Source: Anopheles merus
Taxonomy: Eukaryota; Arthropoda; Insecta; Diptera; Culicidae
Length of the DNA stretch: 64,000 nucleotides
Assembly (NCBI RefSeq): GCF_017562075.2
Contig: NC_054084.1
Span: 1,654,001-1,718,000 of the forward strand
Direction: 5' to 3'
Part shown: positions 1-9,500 of the stretch, piece by piece
Numbering within the stretch: position 1 is the stretch's first letter
How the letters are laid out: each line of letters opens with the position of its first letter
Translations under genes and position numbers: made by a program
The notes under the pieces: model-generated
Seen by the model: the letters and a program-made list of their open reading frames with translations, nothing else
What the model was told of the DNA's origin: nothing
Database searches by the model: none

Positions 1-1305
1 GTCAAATGGGAATCTGATTAGCTTCTGTTTGGCTGAACCTGTTGTCGCCCTTCCTCCAATGTCTTCCTGCTTTCTTCTTCTGCTTGACATCTCTAAACAA
101 ATAAAGTTTTATTCCACGACTCGTAATGGAGCTTCAAAGTTTGATACCAAAACGAAAAAAAAACTCGCATGCACAACGCATCGTCTGCTGGAGGCTTCAT
201 GTCAGAGGGAGTCGGATTTTTGTGTATGTTTTATTACACCAAGTTAACGTGGCTGCATACTAACCGGGCAGAGAATAATGGAAATAGCACACCACAACAA
301 CGAAAAAAAGAAGAAGAAAATTTGCCAAATGCAGCCGACCCAGTGAAACAGAATCACACATACAAAACACACCACCGGAGCCGGAACTTGGGCCGCTCCA
401 ACGCTTTCGACGAATGTCATTTGAACGGTTTTTAAACCGGTCCATGTGTCAGATAGAGCGGGCTCCAGCTGCGCTGTAAATCGTAAGTAGGCGGTGGAAA
501 TGTGAATAGTACAGGTTGTTTTGTTTTCGCCTTGGTGCCGTTGCGTTTGACGTTACACTCCTCCGAGCCACCTGTCAGTTGTTGAATGTTTGCTGTATGC
601 TTGATTGATACATCTGGCGGGTGGAGAATGGTAAAATGTGTCATTCGTATGAAATTGTCTGTATTTTAACGAGCGGACACTTGTTCAACAAGGAAGGTTA
701 TGGAGAAAAGGTGGTTTGAGTAGAGGTAGGGAATATTTACAGGATGATTATTATGAAAATTACGCCAATAAATGATTTTAAACTTGCAGGTATTTGATTC
801 TAATCTCTCAGAGAAAATCGAATTTGTGTGAAAACAATATTTCATTTGCTGCAGAGTTTCTTTTTTAATTTGACAAACAAATCATCTATTTAAAAATCCA
901 TATGTTCCAGGTATCCATTTCCCATGTACATCGCTTTTCATGCAAAATGCAAGCATAACTAAAAACTAAAACCCAGCTCTATTCCGTACCGCCTCTTGCA
1001 ATAAAGTATCCTCGCGAATGCGTCGTATTCGGTATTCGTCGTTGGTGGTGGTATTGGTGTGCCAACGCACCAAAGGGGAAGGCCACGAAACACAGTTTCC
1101 ATCGGGACTCGGGCGTTCTGTTTCGGAATCCATCAACTTCACCTCCAAGTTTTCCCGTGTGGCGGCGAATCGTGCCTTTCGCTAACACATAGCCCGTTCG
1201 TAGTCCTGCTTCGTGTCGTGTGGTTCGGGAATTTCCAACTTTCCGCCGGCGGATGGAGAGGAAAAGCGAGCCGGCATACCAGAAACAGATGATGCTGCCC
1301 GTATA
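1..1305. other. upstream non-coding DNA, no gene seen
   Basis: No splice-bracketed open frame or recognisable protein is visible on either strand. The middle (about 660-960) is AT-rich and the last 300 bases are GC-richer. Two CAG|GT junctions (around 788 and 911) lack a good pyrimidine tract or a good donor, so I do not call them. If the transcript starts at 2090, this is intergenic or belongs to an upstream neighbour. Confidence 0.5.
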
Positions 1306-1368
1306 GTGAGCTGTAGCTCACCGTGAATGCATCTCACCTGCAGCTGCAGCTCCGTGAGAGCCGCTCTC
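1306..1368. repeat. cluster of short perfect palindromes
   Basis: Three self-complementary blocks lie within 63 bases: GTGAGCT-GT-AGCTCAC at 1306-1321, CTGCAGCTGCAG at 1338-1349, and GAGAGC-C-GCTCTC at 1356-1368. The following 200 bases carry repeated CTCAC, CTCTC and GAGCGAG words. The density suggests a fold-back or miniature repeat remnant, but no terminal inverted repeats or target-site duplication could be defined. An architectural or GAGA-type regulatory element is the alternative. Confidence 0.35.
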
Positions 1369-2087
1369 GTTTCATTCGCAACGGAGCTCACTCTCTTACG
1401 TTTTTTGCTCGCTCTTTTTCTCTCCCGCTACACAACACTCTCCGTTCTCACTACACCAATCTCTCATTCTCTTCCGCTCACGCCGGTGAGATGAAGCATC
1501 TTCGCTCAACTCATCGTTCTACCACGAGCGAGTCACTCAACGAGATGGAGCACATGGTTCTTCCCAATGTGCAGTTCGCGAGCAAGACTTTACGACTCCA
1601 CCGACATCGGAACTTTTTGTTGCTGCCCCAACTTTAGGGAGAAGATCCCACTAACGGAAGATGCAATTGGGATGAGCCCGAATTAAATAACTCACACACC
1701 CATACACAACAAGGGCCCCAGAGCGATGCACAGCGTACAATCAATTCACTATCGGGGCAACCAACACAGACACGTCACGGCCAAAGTGCCGGGCCTGGGG
1801 AAAAAAAACGGGACCTACCCGAACGAACGGCGACATCGACTGCACCGCCGGGCCCCGACGTCATCCGCGATTGCGAAGAGGAGCAGGTTTTCGCGAACAC
1901 ACACATACTGAACGGACGAACGGCGTAGGTCGGTCGGTCGGTCGTTGGAGCCGCGTACGAAACAGTCCACCGTGTCTGCGAAAAACGGCCGGATGCTCCA
2001 AACCGGTAGTCTGGAAGTAGTTTAGTAGTCGCTTTCGCTGCAACCCGCATAGGTAGAACGGACGGTCGCAAACAGTCGGCGAACGAG
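1369..2087 (+). promoter_or_regulatory. CT-rich promoter-proximal region
   Basis: Bases 1390-1500 are strongly CT-rich on the plus strand with many CTCTC words, the reverse of GAGA-factor type sites. A (GGTC)n tract runs at 1928-1944, and the last 200 bases before 2088 are GC-rich with no TATA box near -30. CT/GA elements upstream of a TATA-less initiator are a common layout for insect developmental promoters. Calling this block a promoter is inference from position and composition. Confidence 0.3.
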
Positions 2088-2092
2088 TCAGT
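2088..2092 (+). promoter_or_regulatory. initiator (TCAGT), candidate transcription start at 2090
   Basis: TCAGT matches the arthropod initiator, with the A at 2090 as +1. The sequence changes sharply here, from GC-rich upstream DNA to an A/T/G-rich stretch with repeated GTGAA words typical of insect 5' leaders. No TATA box sits about 30 bases upstream, and the +28 to +32 bases (TCAAG) do not match a downstream promoter element. Chance TCAGT pentamers are common, so the support is mainly the context. Confidence 0.4.
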
Positions 2093-2153
2093 CGCGTTGA
2101 TCTTGTGAATAAATGTTCAAGTGAAGCTAACTTGAAATGAAATCAAATTGTTG

Positions 2154-2237
2154 ATGTTTTACAAAAATAGAACTGAAGTTTGTGCAAACCTCACAATTGG
2201 CAATGAAGGCGTGAAGATAGTTCGTCAACTGCACTAA
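2154..2237 (+). CDS. upstream ORF in the leader, 27 residues
   Basis: An ATG at 2154 opens a frame beginning MFYKNRTEVCANLTIG and stopping at TAA 2235-2237. It lies wholly inside the proposed leader exon. It has no recognisable motif. Its likely role, if translated, is to reduce initiation further downstream. It may equally be a chance frame. Confidence 0.2.
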   Translation: MFYKNRTEVCANLTIGNEGVKIVRQLH

Positions 2238-2304
2238 AACTGCATCGTGAATGCTGTGCACAGCTGATACCCTGAAGGTCATGGTTTGAAAGAACCCATT
2301 GCAA

Positions 2305-2418
2305 ATGAAATCAGAATTTCAAGACATACATACAAGTGAAGTTTGTGAAGTGAGTGAGTGTTCTGCATCGAAAGTTTGTGTCCAATTGGCTCTATGTAAT
2401 AGTGTTGATGTGAATTAA
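2305..2418 (+). CDS. upstream ORF in the leader, 37 residues
   Basis: An ATG at 2305 opens a 37-residue frame beginning MKSEFQDIHTSEVCEVSE and ending at TAA 2416-2418, directly before the alternative donor at 2419/2420. It is acidic with four cysteines and matches nothing I know. A minimal ATG-TAA follows at 2418-2423. If the mRNA is real, this frame and the start-stop element would oppose downstream initiation. No evidence of translation can be seen. Confidence 0.2.
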   Translation: MKSEFQDIHTSEVCEVSECSASKVCVQLALCNSVDVN

Positions 2419-2500
2419 TGTAAGTGTTTTAGTATTATCAAACCGTAGCATTGAATCTCAAGTGAAAGTGGATCCCCGCGTGAAAGCAGATAATTGACAG

Positions 2501-4221
2501 GTAAACAATGTTTAGTAGATGTAGCCTGCATTCTTCAATGTTTGGTTAGTGGTGCAATAGTGTCCGCGGATGTCTAGTATAGTTCGTGGCGGTCGAGTTT
2601 TGGAGTTCATTCAAAGAACTCACAACGTCTATTCCTCTCCCCCTACCCACTGTTGCAAGCTTCAACTTCGGTTTGACATCTTCTCCTACTCACAGCTCCG
2701 AATAATAGCAAGTTCCGTGGTTTGATCTTGTCTTTCGAGCGTCCTGTCCGTGGTTCTATGCCACACATCCTCCACACATGGTCCGAAGAGCTTCTCCCCC
2801 TCGGATACCTTTGTCCCATTTATTCTTCACCTCATCCATCATCGATTCCTCCGCTTTAGGCTGACCCATTGCCATCTACCGTAGTGGTTGTTGCTGCTGC
2901 TGCTGCTGGCCACCTTTTCCACCTAACCTCGGGCGGCTCGCGCGGCTGTCAGCCTCTCCTTGTTCGTACCTTCCGCTCCATTGCAATGCTGGCATTTGAC
3001 ACACACACGCACAGGCAGCTCGTTTAGGGAAGAGCCCGGGGGTGGTAGAGACTCAGTACGCGCGCGACTCGCTTGGTCGGCGGCATCATCCGTTCCATGG
3101 CGGTGTAGTCAGCAAAAAAAAAGACACACACAAGAACGCACCGAACGACCGAAGAAGTAGAAAAACCACACAAAAGAATCTGCACCGCTGGTACCGTGCC
3201 CCCGTTGCACACCTTCTCCCGCTATCCCTTTTTTTCGGTCCCGTCCGTCCGCATCAATCGCATCCGTTGCCGTTTATCAAAGGCGAGGCGTTGGGAAGGA
3301 AAGGAAGCAGTAGAAACCGACCGAACTCAACGAACGAAAAGGGAAAGAAAGGAAAGGGAAAACAGAGAAAGATGTTAGGAACGAAATGTGCGAAAGCGAG
3401 ATCGTAACACAGGGCACAACATAAAACCGAGAGAAGAGAAGAGAAGAGAGAAAAAAAAACTGTCTTAAACAGCACTCAGCACGCAAAGAAGTTCTGTGAC
3501 TGCCTGTCCCGCTGCTGCCGCTGCTGCTATTTTTCCTCCTCTTTGGCCCTGTTTTTCTTTTTTGGGCCCCGTCCCTGCCTGTCTCACCTTTTGCTGTGTG
3601 GCTCGAGCGTTCTCGCTGCGTCGTCCGATCGAAAGGTCCGCTTTGGTCGTTTCCTTTCCTTTTGTTTTGGTATCGCTCTTCGTATGTGTCGTGCCGCGTG
3701 TGATTGTTGTTTTTGTTGTTGTTCTTACCGTCCCGTTGTTGTTGTTGTTGTTGATGATGCCGTGTGTTTTTTTTTGTCTGCTTATGTTTTATTTTCGGCG
3801 GTCTTGCCGGTCTTCCCCACCTCTCCCTGCCCGCAACGACGATGGTTCCCTGATCATGATCATCTCTTTCGGGGGGTTTTGTTGTTTTCTTTTTCGCTGT
3901 GTGCTGTTGTTGCTGTTGTTGCTGCTGTCGTTTGAAATTCTTCTAAGCTCTTTTTGCCCGCTTGTTTTTGTTGCTCTTATCATCAGTTCACGGGGTTGTT
4001 TTGCCTTCTTCTTTTTTAGTTTATTTCGGGGTTCTGTTTTATTGTTCGTTCTTTTTTTTTCTCTTGGCCGTTCTTTACTGGTTTGTTATATTTGTTCTAT
4101 TAATTCGTCTACCACTGTGCCGGAGATGTGTGATATTCATACAATTTTATAGTGGCTATATATTTGTACGCTATTGGTAATGACTGGATGATAAACTTTT
4201 TTTATTTTTCAACTTTTACAG
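2501..4221 (+). other. intron-like DNA between leader exon and first microexon
   Basis: No supported gene lies here. It holds a CTG run at about 2890-2908, polypurine stretches around 3290-3470, and a long T/G-rich, A-poor block (3484-4130). It ends with a textbook 3' splice region: a T-rich tract from about 4190 and TTTTACAG at 4214-4221. The long stop-free frame through 3496-4152 is a by-product of the low A content. Confidence 0.5.
3484..4130 (+). repeat. T/G-rich, A-poor low-complexity block
   Basis: Plus-strand A is strongly depleted, and TTG, CTT and TTTTT words dominate, including a (TTG)n run around 3738-3752 and short ATG/ATC repeats around 3850. Stop codons need A, so all plus frames stay open here and translate to Val/Leu/Phe/Cys-rich strings. 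This is strand-asymmetric simple sequence, not a protein gene. Confidence 0.6.
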
Positions 4222-4263
4222 ATCTTGGCTGGCGGTTGTCGAAGTGAGAGAGGCATCTATAAG
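4222..4263 (+). other. candidate 42-nt microexon
   Basis: The acceptor has a near-pure pyrimidine tract ending TTTTACAG at 4214-4221, and the donor is AAG|GTAAGAT at 4263/4264, close to consensus at both ends. The length is 14 codons. Two frames are open, giving ILAGGCRSERGIYK or, offset by one base, SWLAVVEVREASIR. The third has a stop. It may be a leader exon or an in-frame cassette. Neither peptide is recognisable. The pairing of two strong sites 42 bases apart, on the same strand as the leader exon, is the argument for a real exon. Confidence 0.55.
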
Positions 4264-4581
4264 GTAAGATAATCCCAGTGGAACATATTCGAGATAGAGA
4301 TTTGTCTTTTTCATTCTATTGCAATTTCTTGTGTAACCATTTTCAATGTTTGATTCTTGGAAAATGATGTTCGAATATCTTATCTCTTGCTTATCTTGTA
4401 CTATAACACTACAATTGTTACCATTGCTTATACTGAGAAAATGTCCAACTGTGATCAGACGGACACGTTGGTGCTGTTGACCTGGAGGCCCCTTGGTTTG
4501 ACTGTTCCGGTCATGGCGCGTATTTTTTGTGACCTTCCTCACCCCGCTGCAGCGGCATTCCACCTCATAATTATACCTCCA

Positions 4582-4584
4582 AAC

Positions 4585-4634
<50 letters not shown>
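4582..4634. repeat. (CA)n microsatellite
   Basis: A CA dinucleotide tract of about 50 bases, slightly interrupted at its start by a CG and near the end by ACAT. It lies 320 bases downstream of the 42-nt microexon donor, inside the proposed intron. Confidence 0.95.
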
Positions 4635-4940
4635 AGCAACTCCCTAGCTTCCGCGGGACGCACGATGACATGCCACGCCGGCATCCATACCGCAAGCAGA
4701 AGCTGAAGAACTCCAAGAAGAGACACAAAACACACAGCCAAGACCAAGAAGAAGGAAGAAAAAAGTACACCACAAAGACGTCCGTCCGGCCGCGGCCCGT
4801 AGAGTATCGAGTGTCACGGGTGAGGGCAATGGGTTCGAGGGGTCGGTAAACACCGACGCATTCCTGCGCTGTGCGCCATGCCCGTCACGTCTTCGATTCC
4901 GATTCCCCGTAGCCGCAGACTGATCGTTTCGGGGGAGAAC

Positions 4941-4953
4941 GGGGGGGGGGGGG
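4941..4953 (+). repeat. poly-G run (13)
   Basis: Thirteen consecutive G, preceded ten bases upstream by another run of five G. Such runs are replication-slippage and sequencing-error hotspots, and with the neighbouring Gs they could form a G-quadruplex. Confidence 0.9.
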
Positions 4954-5978
4954 ATTTTCGGGAGGTTCTGTGCACCCTCCTTACCTTCAGACCATGTCAA
5001 CCATGTGACCGGCACCGCAAGACGCCGGACCATGGCGTGCGTGCCACCACCGCTCGCTTTGAACGATTCTGATCGCGGCCGTCCACGAACGTTCGCGCGG
5101 CGCGTTTATGTCTGCAAACTGCGTGTGTGTGTGTGCGTGTATGTTTTTTTTTGTTGGTTTGAACTTCGTTGTCGTTCTTACGATTCTGCCGAATGCAATG
5201 GGGAACGTCACGCAAAACGTGTGTACTGAATGGAAATGAAAAGCAAAAGAATGGGCAATGGGGTTGAGACGAGAAATGGTCACCCCCTTTTTCGGGAGGG
5301 TAAATCGACCCCAAAAATACACGCAACAGGGAGGAGACGTTCCTTAGTTTGTGGGGCAAGGTTTTTGTAGGAGTAGCTTTCTTCGAGGTTTCCCTTGTCC
5401 AACATTGGGGACAGTTTACGCTTTTTACGAACCACATTGCCTTCGAATGCCTCTGTTTGTGCGTGTTCGATTGGAGAATGATGAGATATTTCCATAAGAT
5501 AGTCACCTTGTGACCTGCTAAAGTTAGCATTTTAAGCTCACAACGCGTTCTAACTTGCTCAAAAGTGCCAAACTACACGCGACTGGATTGAAAAATCAAA
5601 GGATATGGGACTAAAAAAGCACCAAACACCAAACTCTATCGTTATTGCATGATCGAATGAATGATGGCTTTTTCCGCCAGCGAAAGGCGAACATGAAACC
5701 ACCAGCACAGTGCCTGTCCTGCCGTGGCTACCCTTGAGGAAAAGGAAAAACTAACCCACTCCAGCGGGAGCACATAACGAGCAGCACTAGACTGGAATCA
5801 CGCGGTAAAGAAGGGGGGCAAGGGCAGGGCGCGCGAAAATTGAGAAACAATTGATGGCAGTTTGCGGCACTGATCTGATTATCTCGACAATGCAGCGAAG
5901 AAAGTTGTCGCGTCGAGAGTGCGAACGGGACGCGCCAAAGGCAAAATTGCAGTTTAAGTGGTTTATCGCGCAGTCCTT

Positions 5979-5994
5979 CCCCCCCCCCCCCCCC
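5979..5994 (+). repeat. poly-C run (16)
   Basis: Sixteen consecutive C on the plus strand (poly-G on the minus strand). The length is uncertain in any assembly for the usual homopolymer reasons. Confidence 0.9.
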
Positions 5995-8900
5995 GGCATC
6001 GGTGGATGAAGATTGGACGCGACTCGTGTACGTCGAGAACCGAGCATCGTGGCTACTGGAACGATGCACAAGCAAGAAACTACAAAAAACAACTTTAACC
6101 GAAATTGTGTGTCCTTTTTCCCGGCGCTGGTTTGGGTAAGGTACCGATTTTCCCACTGCCGATCGTTGTCGATTTTCACACTTTTTCTTTCGCAACAGTT
6201 CCAGGTCGAGGTATCGTGCTTTGAGGAAATGCGAGGCAGCACTTAGTACACCGCGCACGATCGTGTTTGCTGTGCTCAACAACACGAAACGTACGTAATA
6301 ATGGTTTCCAATGGCGTTACTTGCTTTCCGTTTGTCTATCGTGTCGCGTCGCCAAAGAGCGTCGGAAAGCAAAACTAAATTAGCGAAATTGATATTTCTG
6401 CAAGGCATGCATTCGGTGGTGTGCTCTGTCGTCGAACGGCTGCTGAACAGTTGGGAGGTTTTGAGTTTTGCTTACACAATCACAGACTATTGCTTGTTCG
6501 GTTTCCTTGCAGCAAAGATTAAAACTGCTCGTTTTTAAGACTTGAAAGATTTTTGCTGGTCCAATACAACACAAAAAAAAAAAAGACCGTAAAGCTTCGG
6601 GTGCAGCAAACGGCTCTCCAATCTGCACTCCAGATGTGTTGCAGCTCCAACACACGCAGCAAACGCCCAGCAAACGAGATGCCGACAAAGGCGACGCGAC
6701 CACGTCGATGGTGATGATTGTCTTGGGGGTTGTTGCTGTTGTTAGAGATGCCAAACCTCCCCGTTCGCGGGCGGTGAAGAAGAAATGGTCTATTTTTACG
6801 ATTATGACTTCCATTCCGCGTTATGAAATCGGGGCCAATTGGAGCCCTTTACGACCGCAGCCGTCACTAAAGCTGGTGCATCTTGCACTGATCTAATCAT
6901 CGTTTTGGGGTCTTTCGCCGGGTGGAATTGTCCGTAAAGCGCCATCAACATTTCCAAAGGGGGGTTGCAAAGCATTTACATCCCTCCCAACCTTGCCCAT
7001 CCAGCAGAATGAGGAAGGAGGTGAACAAAAATCCATCATCACGCATCGATGCCCATTGCTCACCCGGACGGACAGGGTTCCCGGTTCCCCCCCCGTTCTG
7101 GGGCTGGACAATAATAAATCTTGTCGGGTAGCACACACCAGAGATGCATCTACACACGAACGCGCGTGTTCGCAGCGCCCAGCTGTCCGCCCCAATAATA
7201 AGCGCAAATAATAACCCGATTTCCTTCCCTGGTCGCCCGTTGCGCGGTTCCTCGTTGATGTGGCGGCGAGCGCGCGCGCGAGAGTCGGTCCGGTCGGTGT
7301 TGGCCAGGACGGTTTCGCCTTATTTATAGAAACACGGGGTTGTGGTTCTCTTTCGCTGGTCCCTCACCCCCCATCGGCATGGTCGACGTCGCGTCCACAC
7401 CCCCAAGCCGGTTGCGATTTTTGAAGGAAATCGCCATTTTTCATCCTAAATATAGTGGTCGGTAAATTGGTTCAACTTGGTCGGCTTGGCTCTGGGTCGG
7501 TTGTCGGCGTCGTCGTTGTCTGTGTGTGGATGTCGCCGGCAGAGGGCGGCGGCGTGATGCTGGTCAGTTCCGTTTGCGATGAAGTCATATTTTTATCTCA
7601 CAAGATCACCGAAAAGGGGAAGAAGATGCGGCAGGAGGCAGTGGGATGTTGCCGCTCCGGCCCCGACTCTGCCGCACCGCTCGACTTTGGTGGGACGCTA
7701 GTTAATCAACGTCTTAACGTGTGGATATCGTACGTTGGGGTTGGTGTCGGACCATCGTTCGAATCTGTCCACCCACCGCCGCGTGGTCCCGATGTTGGTT
7801 TCGTCTGCGAAGAAAGAACGAACGGCCAACCTCGCGCCTTCTTGTTGCCGTCTCTCGTCACAAATCATTCCGAACCAGTTCCAGCTGGGTGCGGATGACT
7901 CGTATCCGTGTATGTGTTTGTGCGTGTTTGATGGTGGAAAACTATATTTACGATAATGGAAATTGTGCGCGATGGGTGTTTTGGTTAGCGTGACATACTG
8001 ACTTGTCCACCGGCACCAGCGGGTCAAGTGATTGTAGAACCGTAAATTTCGCTGCAACTGTGAATCAGCTGTGTTGAATTATTAATGTGCTTCCTTTGCT
8101 TAACGCGTTCTGGTGCATCTTGAAACGATAACTAGGTGGATGTTTTATGAGGTTTTGTTCTTCAAATGCCCCAAACCGTTACCTTGACTTTGCACGTTTG
8201 ACATTTGTTTTGCCGGTGTTCTTCTTTGTCACGGCTAATCTCCGTCCCATCGGTCTGGCAGATCGTTCCGGAACTGTTACCGCAGTCACGAACGCGTGTA
8301 ATCAGCGTTTTGAGCTCAGCCGAGGAGGACACACTTCCCAAAAATAATACACAGATCAAATCTGCACTCTGCACCGGTGGTGGTAGTTGGTTGGGACGAT
8401 AGTAATCTTTGCAAAAACCACACACCAAAGGGGCACTGTGCCAAGTGTAGCGACCTGCTGCTGCTGCTGCTGTCCCTGCAGTACTCTTGGGGGTAGAAAT
8501 AGAAGCGGGACAGCAGAACAATTTGTCCATAAATTATGTATCGGCTTGAAAACGAGCACTTTCCGGCGCACCGGCGTTTTGTCGGAGTCAATTGTGCTGG
8601 AGTGTAGGTTTCACGTGATGATCGCGGATGAAACACTCTGCTGGCCGCTCCCGAAAGTACCGCTGGTCCTCCTGGTTGGAAGAACAATTGGCAACAATCA
8701 ATCATGCGTATCATGAGTCCGGAAGTTCCGGTTGGCTGCCGAATAAATCATTTCGAGTGTGCAGTAGATAGGGCCAGGTGTTGGGAAATGGGCTTTTGGG
8801 GGAGAGAAACACTGGCTGTTGGAAATGTTTGGGGGAAAAAGGTGTATGAAAGTAGAAATTATAATGAATATTGCATATTCGCTTAGCAACATTTGTTTGA

Positions 8901-9500
8901 TAGAGATCGAATTGAAATTGAACATTTTTTATCATTTTGACGACATATGCTGATGTTTTGTCATCACCTTCGCTTGGTATCAGATTCGCAGATCCTCTGA
9001 CTAAATCGATTCCCGTGGTTTAACTGTGTGATTTTTACAGTCGAAACCTTCACTACTTTCCAACCAAACCATCCACCGAATGTCGGCGAATGTAAATCTC
9101 CCGGGGACAACCAAACCATCCCGGTCGCTGTTACCCTGCTGGGTGAATTATTGACCGAGGCACATTAGGGCACACTGTGGGTAGCGCGTGATCCACAATA
9201 GGGAGCCCGAATCCGACACAGCACAGGGCAGCCGTTTCCGTGCTCCGGTTGCGTGTTTCCAGTGTACGGTATCTTCCCCTCCCTACCCACTCCTCCCCGC
9301 CCCAGGCAAGTTCTAGCCACGAGCTCGAGCAAATAGACAAACATCTGTTAATTGTGTACGCAAAGCAACCGTCCGGCTAAACACTATAATTACGATAATT
9401 ATTGCTCATCACAGTGCGCTGTGTTTGTGCGACGTGCCTTCGCGCGTCGCGACGAACCGGGTGCGATTGAACTTCCGCATTTGCCTTTTGGGTTTGGAGC

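Larger units (their letters stand above)
2090..2500 (+). other. candidate first exon, 5' leader with many upstream AUGs
   Basis: The exon is proposed to run from the initiator A at 2090 to a CAG|GTAAAC donor at 2500/2501. A second donor, AAT|GTAAGTG at 2419/2420, would give a shorter form. The stretch is rich in GTGAA/AAGTG words and contains several short AUG-initiated frames but no long one, so it reads as an untranslated leader rather than coding sequence. Multiple upstream AUGs are typical of leaders of tightly regulated insect genes. A long non-coding RNA is the main alternative. Boundaries are inferred from motifs only. Confidence 0.45.
4264..9500 (+). other. intron-like DNA, no gene supported
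   Basis: The block contains simple repeats (a CA tract, poly-G and poly-C runs, GT runs) and scattered chance open frames on both strands, including overlapping minus-strand frames across 5728-6408 with no protein-like content. Two acceptor-like sites, TTTCTTTCGCAACAG at 6200 and TTTCCTTGCAG near 6492, have no paired donor. A minus-strand AAG|GTAAGG donor at about 4992 follows a short ATG frame but lacks other support. Confidence 0.5.

Noticed and set aside
3496..4152. Plus-strand 218-codon open frame rich in Val/Leu/Phe/Cys
   Set aside because: Plus-strand A is depleted here, so stop codons cannot form. All plus frames translate to hydrophobic low-complexity strings and no domain is visible.
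5728..6408. Minus-strand 226-codon open frame
   Set aside because: It contains a homopolymer C/G run read as a glycine run and has no domain or splice support. A second minus frame is open over the same bases.
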